A stretch of 64,000 nucleotides of DNA from Silurus meridionalis (lineage: Eukaryota; Chordata; Actinopteri; Siluriformes; Siluridae). This document shows positions 1 through 15,078 of the stretch, in pieces. The notes below the pieces were generated by a model. That model saw only the letters and a list, made by a program, of their open reading frames with translations. It searched no databases and was not told the DNA's origin. Position numbers and translations under genes: made by a program. The DNA is taken from NCBI RefSeq assembly GCF_014805685.1, contig NC_060885.1, positions 15,402,132 to 15,466,131 on the forward strand. The letters are read 5' to 3'. Within the stretch, counting starts at the first letter, position 1, and each line of letters opens with the position of its first letter.

Positions 1-24
1 CTCTCGCTCTCTCTCTCTCTCTCT
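1..24. repeat. (CT)n microsatellite at left edge
   Basis: CT repeat with one interruption, cut by the window edge and grading into a pyrimidine-rich tract to about position 58. Confidence 0.85.
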
Positions 25-3000
25 TTTCCTTTCTCTTTCTTTTTCTTTTGTTTTCCCATTTACATTTACTTATACTTAGACTCTCATGAAAGACAACGAT
101 TCCTCATTAATTATAATAGCCTTTTCTGTTACTGATGTATCAGTTGGTGTTCATTTAAATATATATTAAAAAGCCTCCTCAGTCTTTGTTTGAAGTTATA
201 AAAAAATTAATTTTTCTGCTAGGTTTTGGCACAGGAAAAGGCATTATATGGTTATCTTCTGGGAAAAATTCCCCATTAAAACTATGTATTGTCCAGGTAT
301 AGTATGGTATAATCCCTACTGTTTACCAACCCCAGGCTGTACTGATCAGGATTTTAAGTTATTATTTCATTACTGTTGCCATTTATGGATGAAATTGGGT
401 GACCATTGTCGACTTAACCATTTAAAATAAAATATATCCCCAAGCATATATTAATATAGAATTCTAATTAGTTAATTATAGTAAAAGTAAGTTAGATGTA
501 GTATAGTATTTGTATACACTGCAAGATGACAAGACCTGAGATTAATTGCATAACTAAAATCATGGAAGAAAACTTTATTTAGTCCAGTGGAATAAAATCT
601 TTATTGGATTTTCGACATTTTTTATTGAATTGTAAAATGACAGCAATTTTGTCTAGTCAAGGACAAATAAACAAATGCAGTTACCTATAACTGTGTTTGT
701 TTCAAATGATAAACTGATAATGCTTTTCAAATTAGATTTTGCAGTTAAATGCAAAAATGAAATCTAATATTTCTATGTCTGTACAACCTTGTGTTCTGAT
801 GTCATGAAACGTTTGTCTGAAATCTTAAGGATAAATAGCAAAATTTCTAATATTTTTCATTACATTTTTAACTATGAAAATGCTAAAAAAAAAAAAAGGG
901 TTACCTGTCCTGCTGCACTGCATATCATGAGCACTGCAGTGTGGAGGAGCCCTGCTTTTAAAAAAAAATAAAGAGAAGCAGCAATGAATTTAAATGTGGA
1001 AATCTACAGAATTCACATTCTTATATTTGTCCTTCAGCTTCTCTGACTATGCACAGAGCCAGTCCTACCTGTCCACCCACATCAGGCTCAGGCTTTAGGA
1101 GCTTACTCAGTCTATAACTGCATGAAAAAGTGTGTTCTTTCTTTGTGACAGATCAGAGAGTTAATAAGGGAAGAAAATGACTTTTCCTAAAGTCATGCTG
1201 TTCCCAAAACAGTGCAGTGCTGATGGCAAGAGCCAAGTGTTCTCAAGGGCACTTGAGAATGTTTACTGCACACCTTTGAAGAGAAAGAGTGTCACAGTGT
1301 GCATGGTGTATTTGGATTTAAATTTAGTAAACCTTCCCTGGTTATGGAATGAAATAAAGACTGGTTCAGTTTGATTTGCAGTTAGATGATCTTTATATGG
1401 ATGCTTTAACATTGCATTTACATTGCAGTGACTCATCACTTAGTGCTTAACTGTCATCATATTCCTTTGACTCTTTAGCAGTAATATCTTTTTATTTTAT
1501 TTGAATTTATTTTATTTGAATTTAAACTCCCTTAATGTTATGTCGTACCTTACGTAATTTTTTTGAGCAATAGAATATATATATGAAACTAGCCACACAA
1601 ATGCATTCACTTGCTTACAGATGATTCTAATGACAGTTGTTAATGCACGTGTGAGAAAAAGAGAGCGATACATTTTTTTTATAGAGGTCATGTGACAGGA
1701 AATTAATGGATCTATTGCCACATTTTTAATAAGTTAATCACTTGCAACCATTGGTTTTTCATTTGGTTACTTTCAGATTACTATAACAAGGTAGCATCTA
1801 CATAGAACGAACATATTAATTAATAGTAAATTCATAGTAATGGTTAATAGAGCAGGTAGCCAGCTTAATTAGTGCTTTTTTGGGCTTTTTGGACTATTTC
1901 CTGTGCTACTATCTAATATGTGCGACCTTTTAAGTGAAAGCATACTGATATTTGGCAAGTATTTTGGGGAAAGGTGTCAAATTTTGGTCAATATCCTGTT
2001 TGAATTATTTTAGTATAGCTGAGTTTGCCTGTCATACAGTAAAAACATGATATGAAAAAGTTATGTGCTGAACCCATGCAATTAAGAAATAGGAATAAGA
2101 ATAAATAATACATTTATACTTTATTATTTGTTATATAAAGTGCATTGCTTTGAGACAGTGGCTTGGGAGCACAAATAGGGTGTTACGATAATTTAATTAA
2201 AACATATTTGTATTACTATTATTTACTGTATGCACTCTGGTTTGAAATTGTCTTTTTGTTGCCAGCTAGACTAGACAACTCTAACACTAGTACAAACCAT
2301 TATTAGTCTCTTATTGCAGTCATTTCAGGTTAGGCAGATTTGCTGGATGCTTTCCATTTCCACTGTGCATTCAACTAATTACACATTTTGCATTTCACTC
2401 ATGATAAGAGCTGTGCTCAACGATTAAATGAAAATGTTAAATTGAGTGCAACCTTTACAACCTTCTTTCATGTGCATTGGTGTGTGATATGAATGTGATT
2501 TCTTTCTTGTGTGGTGTGTGATATCAAAACTGCATGTTCTTCAGAAAAGTCGACAAGGACAGAAAGCTTTAATTTAGGAAAAAAAAAAGTTGAACGAAAT
2601 GTTTGGTAAAAGATTTTAGGGCACAATGAATCTTTAACTGTTTTTCACTCATTTTTTTTTTCTTAATTTACTCATACACAACTGCACTTTAACTTAACTC
2701 CTTGTCAGCAGTAAAATCTCATTTTCTGTTTGTCTTCCAATGCAAATAGGTGCTCAGTCATACAGTGGGCTAAGACACAAATTGAAATCATACTCAAACA
2801 TTTGTCTTCCATTCACTGTATACTCAAACGGCTAACTGGAAATCTCATTCTTGAAAATATAATAGAACAAACACTGAGATTGATTTGTCCAGAACTACTC
2901 AGATTAAAATTTTCACATTCATTTCCAAATATGGACACTTAGTGATGTCTACTTCTTTTTTAAGACACTTTTGGATGGATATTATTACATTATGCAACCA

Positions 3001-4679
3001 AAAGTAAGAACATATAATAAATTGAACAATATAATGTATTTTATCAAGTTGAGCATTATTTCCACACCTGTTACCTCAAAGCTTAATCTTCTTGTGCTTT
3101 GCTAGAAATGTTTCTGCTTTTACATCATTTCTAATCAAATGGCAAAAAAAGCAGTTTAAATGGTTGCAAAATAAATGGTTTCTGTATTGTATGTCTGTAC
3201 ACTTGATTATGTGTTAATTATTGTCTGCAAATGTCATTCATTCTACAAGTAAAAAAAGATAAACCATAACCAATCAATACATGAGGTAATGTAATCTCAA
3301 ATCTAGTTTAAAAAAAATAAACTGTTAGCTGTTCTATGAGATACTATTTGTGGCTCCACTACAGTGTACTTCAATTTAGAGAGAGACTTCCAGAGAAGCA
3401 GCTGCATCCCTATTGATATCTCAGTTCTTCCCAAAATATGAGGGGAAGCATCTCATATTTTTCAGTATTTAAATCCAGTTAAGTTTGCCTCAGATTAATT
3501 ATGCACTTTAGCTGCAGATGGGATAGTTAAAGGCTTAGGATACTGAAATGCATGATTTTCATTATTTAGTTGCCATCTCCATGTAGCACCATTATTCCTT
3601 TGTGAGAAAATGTAAACTGAGAAATATGCAGCTACAGTATATGTGTTTAGTTTTGTGTTCAAATCAAGGAGCTTAAATAAAACAAATTGTCAGGGACATT
3701 GTTATGCTTTACACTTTATCTTCACCCTGTTGGACTGATCTCAACTGTGCCTTAAATGTATGGCACCTCTAAAGCAGAACTACCTTTCAAAACTGTATCT
3801 TTTTTTTATTCATTGTTTTTTTTTTTTTTTTTATCTGTAAAGTTTTATCTTTCTTAGGCTTTATGGATGCGTGGAATTCTTTACTGCTAGCTACACACTG
3901 TGTCACATGCCTCTTTCTATCATTTGGTTTGTATGTGTGAGATAAATAAGATTCCTGGTGCTGGACAGTACCACTGCAAGCGCTGAAGAATGGGAAAGCA
4001 ATAAAGTGCTGTTACTGCTCATCTTCTGCCAGCCAGACTAACAAGCCAGTCCTGTTTAGGCAGAAATCCATTTACCTGACGCAATCACATGGAGCAAGAA
4101 ATGGAGCTGAACAGGGCATTCTGTCTCTTTACTCTTTTCTTTCTCCTATCCTTCCTTTCTCTAATATATTCTATCCTCCCTCTCTCCCTGCAGTCTTACA
4201 GGACTCATGTGAAAGAATATGCCAAAGAGAACAGCATCCATCTCCTAGTTTCACATCCATCAAAATGATGTAGTAACGCTGCTTGCTCCCAATGCTTACC
4301 TGTTGACCTTTGCACGAGCATATGATGTAACATTATAAGCAAAATTGTGTGGAAGTAGCACGTTTTCAAAACATCTATTTTTGCAATCTAGTAATTTTCC
4401 ACCTAACCACCAAAAACTGCACAGTTATTGTTAATAACTTTACATTTCATTAACCAGGTCTTAATTATTTATAAATTCTTAATTTAGTTCATGAGTCAAT
4501 TAATCATGCCTTCAGGGCTACCTGAATATTAAAATCAAGTTTTATGTAAGGAATGGCCCAGAATGCATCGCTGTCTACAAAAATGGACACATTGGTTTTC
4601 CAATTCCATGCTGCATTCCAATTTGCCTACAGTATGCACTAAGAATATATGATTTATGTCTTGTTCCATGATAACCTAA

Positions 4680-4805
<126 letters not shown>

Positions 4806-4948
4806 TTGAAGAAAAATTACAAAAATTTGAATGTGTAGCTGAAACGTATGCACATACTGGGACATACAAGCATGACATGTAATAGAAGTGTTGCCTAGTC
4901 GCACACACTATCTCATAATACAAACGTCACACAAGAAAATCTAGAAAC

Positions 4949-4974
4949 AGGGTTAGGATTAGAGTTAGGGTTAG
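4949..4974. repeat. Short telomere-like repeat
   Basis: The 26 bp agggttaggattagag followed by ttagggttag contain three to four TTAGGG-like units. Confidence 0.6.
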
Positions 4975-6273
4975 CAAGGAACAGCAATGTTGAACATTGG
5001 TACATAGTTGTTCCTTCTTGTTTGTACCTCTAAAAGAACATGTATGCACCCTAGTGATAGAACTGTACCTTTGAGTCTTGTTATGGTTTCAAATTACATT
5101 CTGATATTTTTTCCATAGAATTTCACTAATGTTCTGTGTGAAGGAAATGCTATGGAAAAATAATAGCAGAATGCAATTTTAGCTTTTCTTCATTCATTAT
5201 TCCATATGTTACATAATATCATTTAATCATTTAATTTACAATTTTCTTTAAACAAATCTATCTACACCTCTCTAAAATGTATCCTGTCACAAAGCTGTTC
5301 CTCAATTCCTCAAAGACTTGTGGGTGGGATTAGGTGTGTTTATGGATCCACACTTCAAAAACCAACAAAATAACCTTGAGATACTCGTTTCAACATAGTA
5401 AAATTTGGGACACTAATTCTGATCTCGGATACTATTCAGGGCAATTGAAGGCCAATTAAAATGCAGAAGAGTCATGTTCACAGTCAACTAATAACTGATT
5501 GCACATGCCTGGATTAAATAGGTGTCAATCGGCACTTATTATATAAGCAAACTACACAAGGACTGTCCCACATTTGATATATCAAGTCTATTGTTTTATT
5601 ATTGCTATCTCTGGTGTTGACCTAGTTTTATTTTTTATCATTTTTTTATTTATGTCTTGTTCCATGATAACATGATTGCCCCACCTTGTGCATGCTGTGA
5701 CTTGTGACTTTTGTTTAGTGATTTGTTTTTTCTTATACCTGACAGTACCTGCCAAAAAAAAAATCATCATCTCTGCCACTTGACCTCATGTAAATAAAGC
5801 TATTTTTGCACTTTGTATAAATAAATATAAATTTTAAAATGAATGTATCTTTCCTTATACGAACTTTTGCTGTGTCAAGCCTACTGTGTTCATCTGAGCA
5901 ATAATGTAAATACACTGTAAAGAAATGTAATCAGAATATATATCATCTTCCAGCTGCCACAAAAAAAATAAGAGCAATGTTCTATAAAGCTTGTGGCAGC
6001 ATCTGAGGAAGGTGAATGATTTTCATATGCATTATTTATTTGTATACAACTAATCTATACAACAGGCGTCAAATCAGTTTCAGCTGTATACTGACTGTAT
6101 TTTTTCCCAATGTAGCTAGCTAATGTTTGCATTGAAAGATGTTCTTTTAAGTATGACTAGACAGGTACATGCTAACATTGCTGATTTTATATAGAAACTC
6201 ATTCATTTTGATTTATAGTTAGGGGGTCTTAAAATGGTAACCAAGAGACTTAATTTTACTCTATACATCCACC

Positions 6274-6280
6274 AGAGAGA

Positions 6281-6338
<58 letters not shown>
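6274..6338. repeat. (GA)n microsatellite
   Basis: GA run with two AAG interruptions at its left side. Confidence 0.97.
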
Positions 6339-6341
<3 letters not shown>

Positions 6342-9300
6342 GCGAATAGCATGTCTTTACAGGTAGCTAAATATGGTATATAAGACATAAGGGAACAGAA
6401 GCGAACACACTGGTATTCCTCTGTGATCATGAGCTCTAGCACACACTAATGTGTTTAATCCAGCTGCAGCACTGATGGACCCACAGATGGTGAAAGGGGA
6501 CAGATTATCCAAGCTTTCCCCAGAAATTAAGCCTTTTTGTGAGCTGCAGAGTGAAGTATTCCATTTTTTCCAAGCTGTCTTGTGATTATACTGTTATCGA
6601 TGTGCAATGAAATAACACTAATTATCAGAAATAGTTTCAGATGTTCTATTTCTGCCAGTAACAAATATTCTGAAGGAGTTTTCATTCTCATCCAATAGAT
6701 TTGCATCTCTTCCTTTCACACCTTTTTTCACATCTGGATATTGTGATAATCTTGACGTGATGGCTCCATGCCTGGTTCAGCTCACCTCATGCTTTTGGCA
6801 GCAGATGCAGCATGTGAGCCAGCAATGATGCTTAATTTCACCTTCTCCATCCTTGCACAAGCCAAGGCCTAAGCTTTGACCTGCTCTATCCTCCAGTCAG
6901 AGCCCAGAGTTCCAATAAGGCAAAGATGATGTCATACTATGATTGGAGGGTGAGTGGTGTTTTGTTTACACCCCACAGTAGTTTATATTCTCTGTATCTT
7001 TCTGGCCTCCACCCCAGGCCTCTCCATTAACCTATGCTGCCCAGCTCGATGCTCTGTGCTCTGATCCTCTAGATAGAAAAGGCAAAGTTTTTTTTCTAGA
7101 CTGGATAGCGCTCTATTTATAATAGACATTACTATTACTTGCCTATTTCAATTACTTACCTAATATAGCTAAGTTTAAAATGCTATCTAATCAATTATTA
7201 GTTCTTTTTTACTAGACAACTGGGGAACCTTTAGAATAAATCAGCTGACTACCTTTTGCCAACTTCCTACCAACTAAAGAAGTGAAAAAAGGTCTTACCT
7301 GTTCAACAAGAAAAATCTAAAACTCTACAAGTTCTAAATTCTTTTACTTTTCTTTTTTCACTCTACTATATATTTTTATTATTTTTGTGTTTGCTGGTTG
7401 CCAGGTCCTGTCTGTCACTGTCATTTGTCATCTTTTGTGCCTGAAGATTTTGAGGTATTTAAGCACAGGATTGTCATGGTGGCTTATATTGGTTTAAAAC
7501 ATCCTGTTATAAAGATGATTTTCCCTTGCCAGTTTTCTATATACAGTGTATTAAATACAGTGTATTGGGATTTTACCAAAGTAAAAGTACCAAAGACAGG
7601 TTTGTAAAACAATTTTTTTGGTCCATTTGTTGGGTCAAACTCTGAGCCAATTACTTAATAGAAGCTGCAGAACTAAATCATGATCATTCAAAGAAATCTT
7701 TTTTGGCAAATGTTTTTATTAGAAGAAGAAGCCATTTGTAAACATAAATGTTTATGCCTTGTCACATACTCACAAACAGAAAAATGGATTTTGAGTTGAC
7801 CATTCTGACATATATGGGTTGCTGGTATTGAACCACTCCAGTGTCGATTTGGCTATATATGGTGAACCTACACCCTAGTCCCAAGTGCAAACTTTCAAAA
7901 TTCTTCTGGGATTGTGTTTAGCTCCATCTTTGCCCTCAGCCTTCACTTCTCCAAAACCCTGCCAATTAAATCATCCCCTCAACAAGATGCTACAACGATC
8001 ATGCTTGACTGTGGGGATTGTGTTTTCAGGATGGTGTGTGTTTTATAGTGTAGCATCTGTGACAAATGGAGCACTTTTGTACAATGTTACATTTTGATCC
8101 AAGTAACGCTTTTTCCACGTTTCCTCAGTCTCCAAAACGCCTTTTCGCAAACTCTAAATGGAATTTTTAATGGCTGACTATAAGACTGCAACATGTTTGA
8201 GCTGTAGATATAGGAAGCTCTCCAGTTCTGTCAGTTACCCATGAGTTCTCAGATTTTGTTCAAAAGAAATTATTTCTCAACTGGTTACTGATGTTTTTAT
8301 GCCAAGCTACAGTTGTGACATATTCTTTATTTTTATTTTTTTACTAATGTTAAAAAAAAATGGTGCACTGCATAGTCACAGCAGTGTTCAAAATCTCAAT
8401 TTATTAATGCAAATATAATTTTTTTATTATTCAAATGAGTGGAAAGTTTGTGTTTTGTATATATTTAAATCAATGCACAGTAAACATTTTCCGTCAGCCA
8501 CTGCACCTCATGGGACCATGCCATATGTTTGCTCACCTGAGCCACATTCACAATAATTAGCTTAGCACCTAGCACTTTTGTAAGCAGCCCACAGCTCACC
8601 TCACTATTTGTTTATCGGATGTCGTTCACAGTATTCTTAGTTCACATACAGGTTTTTGCTTTCTTTGCTTACTTAGTCTTTTGGGTGTTTTATATGTTCT
8701 GTTTTCTTGTAAATATATTGCATGTTTGCACCTAAAATATTTTTTTTTTACATATTTGCATCTGCTTTATAAATCTTACGTGACAGTCAAGCCATAGACT
8801 CTTAGTCTACTCTGTATGTTGTGCATTGTTATTGGTCCTTTCTAGGTAACTTTCAAATCCAGTCACATTTTTATTTTGTGATTCATGTGTTTATAGCAGG
8901 GATGCTTTGAACTGAGTGATTGTAATGCACTGACAGTAGAAAATAATACTTTGTTGTCATTCATTTATTCAGAACACTAAACTATGTGTGTGAGAGATGC
9001 TTGACTTATGAGTTAAGTTTGCACATGACATAACTTGATACTATTATTTAAGTGGCACAGTAATTGCAGGGTAGTATAAGTTGATAGCTCTATTACAGAT
9101 GAGGAGTAATTTGTAAATGAGGAGTTAATAAGGAGTGTGGCACTTAGATGCTTTATAACTGCTGCTTTTAATTAGAAGGGGTGCAATGCTCTGTCAGGTC
9201 TAGCAAAATACATATGCCGTGCACATAATCAACTAAAACGATGGAGACAACTGGTGAAGAAACATTGAAAGTGATATGTACAAAGAAAATAAGGTCACAA

Positions 9301-11253
9301 GGAGTTTTGTATGGGTAGAGCAGAGTAATCAAGGACAGGAATGGTGTCAGCATTTCTCCTAATATGACAGCCAAATGTAATGTGACATATTGTGTGTGTA
9401 TTGGCGGGTGGGGTGGGTCGCAGATGTAAATCGACAGAACTGCTGGAGCTGAGATACAAGAATAGATGTTAAGAAAGCAAATCAATAGCAAACGCAGCTG
9501 CATCCAGAGAATCATCCCAATCCCTGGTACAAAGTGCCCCTGGGCTGCTGGCAAATCCTGAAACCACTCTCATATGTATTAGAGGAGAATTAATTTAATG
9601 CTGGAGATGTGGTGTGGTGCAAGTGCTTTGTCTGTTAAATCAGACACAACCAGCTCGCTGATGTATGAGTCCTGTTTAAGAGCAGTTTCCATTAAAGGTG
9701 TGTGAATATTCATGGATAATTTCTCTTTGTGGTTTTGTAGCATTGAAAAATGTAAATTAAAGGTATGCAAACCTTTTTAGGAAAGGTACAGTGATGTGTT
9801 AATTGGCCTTGTGGGATCAAATAACTTTTTTATAGTCTTCTTTTTTTCAGTACACTCCCTGTTTTGTGTAATATACTAAATGAAGATATAAGTGGATTAA
9901 TAAAAATATTTATCAAGAAATTTCAATAATCTGTAAAATAATTATTAGCACTAATGGGATAATAATGAGACTAATATAGAGGAAAGCTCTAACAAGAATC
10001 TTTGTTCATTTGGACGCTGGAGAGGTTAAGACTTTTGCAGAATGTGCAAAGTGATGAGTGTGAGTTAAAAGCAGAAGTGAAAGTCTGCATGTGTCACCAT
10101 GGAGACAAGTGTCCAAGGAACAGTGACAGTGTACCCTCCAATGTAACCTTCCTGCTTGCTGGCACATACACACACTATTACCAATCTGAGGGGGATGGGC
10201 ACTCAATCACTTTAACATCAGGGCTAAAATACCAGTGGCCACTGATCATCAAATCATATGATGACCAGGAGGAGGAGTGGTACAGACGAGATGAAGCGGA
10301 TACATTATTGATGAAACAATGTAATGCACTAGAAAACCATGAGCTCTATTTTCCCCACATGACCACTCAGTATATTGAGCAGTGCAATGCTACCTCGCTT
10401 GAGGCTATATTGCCTCTGGCTCTCATTAACTCCCAGAATGCTCTCTGCTAAAGGTCTTGGAAAAAGCAGCAGATAGATGACTCAGCCCAGGTCAAAGGTT
10501 TTTTAGATTATATGCTGTGTAATAACACAACATATTTTCTAGGAGAAAACAATGTAATGCCGCTTTTCTGTCATGTCATGAAGTTTGTTAATGCCACTTT
10601 AAGCACGCATGAAAGGTTTTTCACTGAACAGCAGGTGACTTTTAAACAGGTTTCAGAGCCTCAAAATTATATCTGAACACCAAGAAAAAAAAAAAACATG
10701 CATATAAAGCTTTTTAGTCTCCGGTGTGGCAAAGCCATCTGTGCTCTTACATAAATATCAGACATCATTTTACTACTAAGTAGACTTAAAGTCAAGCTTA
10801 TTAAACTTCACAACTAATTCAAGAGATTTCTGAGAACATTCTTTTACCATTATAAGTAATTATATTTGTTTTCTTTAGCCTGATACATGTTCTCTTCTGG
10901 TTTGCAATTTGAAATTAATCGAATTTAGCTAGTTTCAGTTAGAAATTGAGGCGGCACTGATGTAAAGTATATAAGTCTTTGGCTAGTTTATGTACAAAAT
11001 AACACAAAATCATATGCAACAGGTGATAACCTCAGTCAAAAATGCTATGAGCCAGTAAGAAACATGTCTGGATTTAGACTGAGATTTAGCGAACTGTAAA
11101 GGTTTTAGGTTTATGTTGTTTTTAGCTAACTTACAGGATTTCAGTTGTTTTAGTGTCCTCTAAAACAAACTATTAGGTCAACCGCTTAAACCACAGGATC
11201 CATTGGGACAGACATATACTTCCTTGCAACTACATTAAAACATTCATCTACAG

Positions 11254-11330
11254 CAGAGGTGGAAAGTTAGCAGTACAAATACTTTGTTACTGTACTTAAG
11301 TAGATTTTTCTGGTATCAGTACTTTACTTC
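11254..11330. mobile_element. hAT terminal fragment
   Basis: The sequence cagaggtggaaagt, followed by tactgtacttaagtagattt and ggtatcagtactttact, resembles the end of a common fish hAT element (consensus cagtggtggaaagtaac with repeated 'tactttact' words). The opposite end is not visible. Confidence 0.5.
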
Positions 11331-11829
11331 TATGTTTATTTTTCAGACACCTTTGTACTTTCACCCATTAAATTTTTACACAAATATGTGTATTTTCAAC
11401 TTCTTACATTTTCAAAACAGGCTCGTTACTTTAGTTTTAATCTATCCGGTAAAATGTCAATATTTTTTTCTTGTCACTGCACATTTTCAGACCATCAACC
11501 AATTTTTTGTTTTTGCACGTGTTTTTTTTTTTACAATCTACCACTGGTGTATCATTTCCTTGCTCTCACACACCACACATGTAGGCTAGTTTATGATGCT
11601 AACAATAAGCAAGGCAGAAGAGAACAAGAAGTATGGGGTTAACATGGATGAGACAGAGGGAGTCAGCGATGTAAACATGACTGAGAACAGATACATTCCT
11701 GATCACCTGATCGTCATCTTTTCTCTGCGTGTGTTCTATATGGTGAATGTTCATCCTGGATACATTCATTAGGAAACAAAATTTGAAATTCGTTTTTGTA
11801 TAATAAATGAATAAGGTCTTTTCCATTGT

Positions 11830-11962
11830 TTCATTTGGTGTCCTGGTGATTTATGTAATTTACAAGAATAAAAACATTTACAAGAATATTTTGTCTTCAT
11901 GCTCTATGTTGATGATGGTTTCACTAATAATAAACATACATTTGCATAATGCATCAATATTT
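11830..11962. repeat. hAT E interior relic, copy 1
   Basis: This block shares ctatgttgatgatggtttca-like, ctaataataaacatacattt and gcataatgcatc sequence with the interior of element E and with 49736-49872. No terminal inverted repeats are visible, so the copy has lost its ends. Confidence 0.7.
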
Positions 11963-12492
11963 ATTTGGATATAAACAAAACATGATGGTTGTGCTGGTCT
12001 AGAAAATAAAGAAACAGCTGTTGACTAATCGAAATTCAGAATTCAATTCTTCTGTAGTATGATAATAATAATGATAATATGACTAGAATCTACCAATAGC
12101 CAGAAATCTTCAGAATAAATGAATGCCACCTAAAAGTTATTATGCAATAATTTGCTTGGTCTCATATGAATAGCTATAATATAATTAGAATAAAGAGACT
12201 TATTCCACAGCAAGTGTTTCTTGCAGTACTGGCTCACACCCCAGAAGAATGCAAACACAGTATGCTATATTTCTCCACCTCAGCATTTCCTATTTATTTG
12301 TCTTTGTACAACTCTGCAATTTTTTTGAAGACTTTTTCGCAGCTCACACTCTGGCTGGCTTTTGGTTTCTCCCACAATCTTGGCTCTAAATACCAGGTTA
12401 CATGCACATCCAGTATGAAACATTATCCCAGTGATTGGTACAGATCTTGAGGTTCAGTGTGTAATGTATGTGTGTGAGTGAGAAGTAGAGAT

Positions 12493-12493
12493 C

Positions 12494-12567
<74 letters not shown>
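12493..12567. repeat. (GA)n microsatellite
   Basis: GA run interrupted once by gagacagag. Confidence 0.95.
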
Positions 12568-12760
12568 TTTATAAGCCTTTAGGTTTCCCTTGGTCTGATG
12601 GTTGTGTTGATGGATTGAATGTTTGGGTCAGGCTGACACACAGGCCAGCTCACAGCAAGACTTCATTGTGTGCTGCATTGCAGTGAAAAAGAGAAATTCA
12701 GACTGCATGTGCATCTAAATAGTCACATACCTAGATGTTTGTGAATGTGCTTGTGCGCAT

Positions 12761-12803
12761 GTTTGTGTGTGCATGTGTGTGTGTGTGTGTGTGTATGTGT
12801 GTG
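12761..12803. repeat. (GT)n microsatellite, interrupted
   Basis: GT-rich run with GCAT and AT interruptions. Confidence 0.9.
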
Positions 12804-12923
12804 GTCCTGGTTCCTCTTAGACATGCATCTTAATCAGAGTGCTCTTTGACCAGTACCTTCTGGCTGATATACTTACCTAATTACCATAGCAGAATAGAAC
12901 CAACATCTTTAGCAAATTTACAG

Positions 12924-12926
<3 letters not shown>

Positions 12927-12985
<59 letters not shown>
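12927..12985. repeat. (CA)n microsatellite
   Basis: About 29 uninterrupted CA units. Confidence 0.97.
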
Positions 12986-12991
<6 letters not shown>

Positions 12992-14787
12992 GAAAGAAAT
13001 ACCTGCTCTATCCCTTACAAGCATTTCAGACCCTGACTAATTCTAGTAATGCGTTCACCTAGTTGAAGGTGGTATTTATAACAAATGTGCTACAGCCTTC
13101 ATCCCCTGAGATGCTACATCCTGAATTAATACATAATACATAATACAGGTTCATTCTTAGAGACAATTGGTCAAAATGTGATCAATATATTTTTTCTGTA
13201 ATATCATACACAACAGGGTGAATGCTACAGTGGGGAACTGAGTGCTGAGTAATGGAGTCGATACTTACTGGGAAACTTCCTCTTCTAGAAAAAAATTTGA
13301 TTTGATTAAATAGTTTTTTGTCCAGACCAATAAGTAGTTATCAGGATCTATATAATGTCACATATTAAAGCATAATATATAATAGAATTGTATTACACAT
13401 CATATATATTGTTTCTGAATTTGTAGGAAGTGAAATCTTTAAAATGAGTATATGTTTAAAACTATCTAATAAAATCTATAAAACATCTATGAGTTTCCTC
13501 ACTTCATTTGGAATTAGATAGATACATGGAATGATGTCATTATTGCTAACTAACATCCATTTCTGTTGGTCTCTCACCACTGAAATAATTAGCCATTCTT
13601 GTTCTAACAAGGAGTTGTTTGACTAAGCTAAGTTTTGGGTTCTCCGATGTACAGTTTTTTTTTACAGATATAAATAATAATCTACCTTTGCAGTGATACA
13701 CAATGCACAGTAAATTTTCCTTATTGGCTATGTTAATGTTCATGCTTAGTCTCCTAAATAGTTGCCTTTTGCATTTTCTCACAGGATATGATTACATTTT
13801 TTTTTTTTTTTAAGCAGTTTGATTGTTGAATTAGTTAGCTGATTTTTCAGTATAGAAATACTCCTATCAACAAGATCTTTAACTGATCAGCCCCCTCCCC
13901 CTTGCATATTAATAAGGATAACACATATATACCATTATCATTTACTTCTTTATGAAATTAGTTTTTCAGAAAAAGATACTTACACACCTCCAACCTCCTG
14001 AACAAAGTTTTCACTGCTAATATTGTTATATATCATTAGCATTCATTAGCTGATAAGTAAGAAATAAAATATTTGTTTTAGATAATTCAAAATATTGTTA
14101 TTTATAAAAAATAATAATAAATGAAAAAACAATTGGATCATTTGTGTTTATGTAGCAATACCAAAAACTTTGAAACAGTGTACATGTCCAGTAAAATGCC
14201 TTATTTTTGGTATAGATAATTATACAATTTTCAGCTTAGCATAATTAGTAAGTTAGTAAATTAGTAAAAACAATTGTTTTTATACAATACAATATATTTA
14301 ATGCCCAAGAAATGCCTAGAAAGATCTGTGTTTTGAAGATTGCCCTTTAAAATATTAATATTATAAACATTAGATATTAAAGAAACAAGATAGATAAAAA
14401 AAAAGCCACTAAGCACCAAGTAAACATTTTAATTGTTGCACAAATATAGATGGAAATTTCAACAGAACAACTCAATTTAACAACTTTAGAAACTTGTGTT
14501 ATGTATTAAATCTTTGTATTAAACATCTTATGGTTTGAATATTGGTTTATTCTCATAAACCATAATTTTTTTTTACTAATTAATTAACCAAATTACATTT
14601 CTATATTTATTTAGTCCTTAGAATTATAATACTCTAAATTCTCTCCCCCTATTCATACTATATATGTGAATTTACTACAAACCCCTTGTAAAATCTCCAT
14701 TTGGCTACTTTATTGACTTACCTAATGAAACTGATGAAGTGATATTACAAATTACAATTACATACAAATGGACATGAAGTGTGAATT

Positions 14788-14920
14788 TCCAATCCATCAC
14801 AGGTCACCATGCACACACATTCACACATTTATTATCACCCAGAGACAATTTAGCAGCACTAGTCCACCTACTGGTATGTTTTTCAACGGTTGGAGGAAAC
14901 CAGCGACCCTGAAACTCCAG
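14788..14920. repeat. Common fish dispersed repeat fragment
   Basis: The words aatccatcacaggtcaccat, gcacacacattcacaca, gacaatttagcagcactagt and ccacctactggtatg, then ggaggaaaccagcgaccctg resemble a widespread fish repeat. The copy is diverged and I cannot assign its class from sequence. Confidence 0.55.
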
Positions 14921-15013
14921 TAACAGTAAGATATTACATAATAAATAAAAGTAATCCAAGTAAAAGTGGTTTACATAAAGAAGACATTTTTATTTTATAC
15001 ATACAGATCTCTC

Positions 15014-15016
<3 letters not shown>

Positions 15017-15075
<59 letters not shown>
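15017..15075. repeat. (AT)n microsatellite
   Basis: About 29 AT units. Confidence 0.97.

Positions 15076-15078
<3 letters not shown>

Noticed and set aside
9168..9554. 128-codon hydrophobic open frame on the minus strand
   Set aside because: The start is TTG, hydrophobicity follows T-rich DNA, and no family resemblance was seen.
10002..10451. 149-codon open frame on the plus strand
   Set aside because: It begins at TTG, has no recognisable domain or splice context, and its composition is ordinary for non-coding DNA here.
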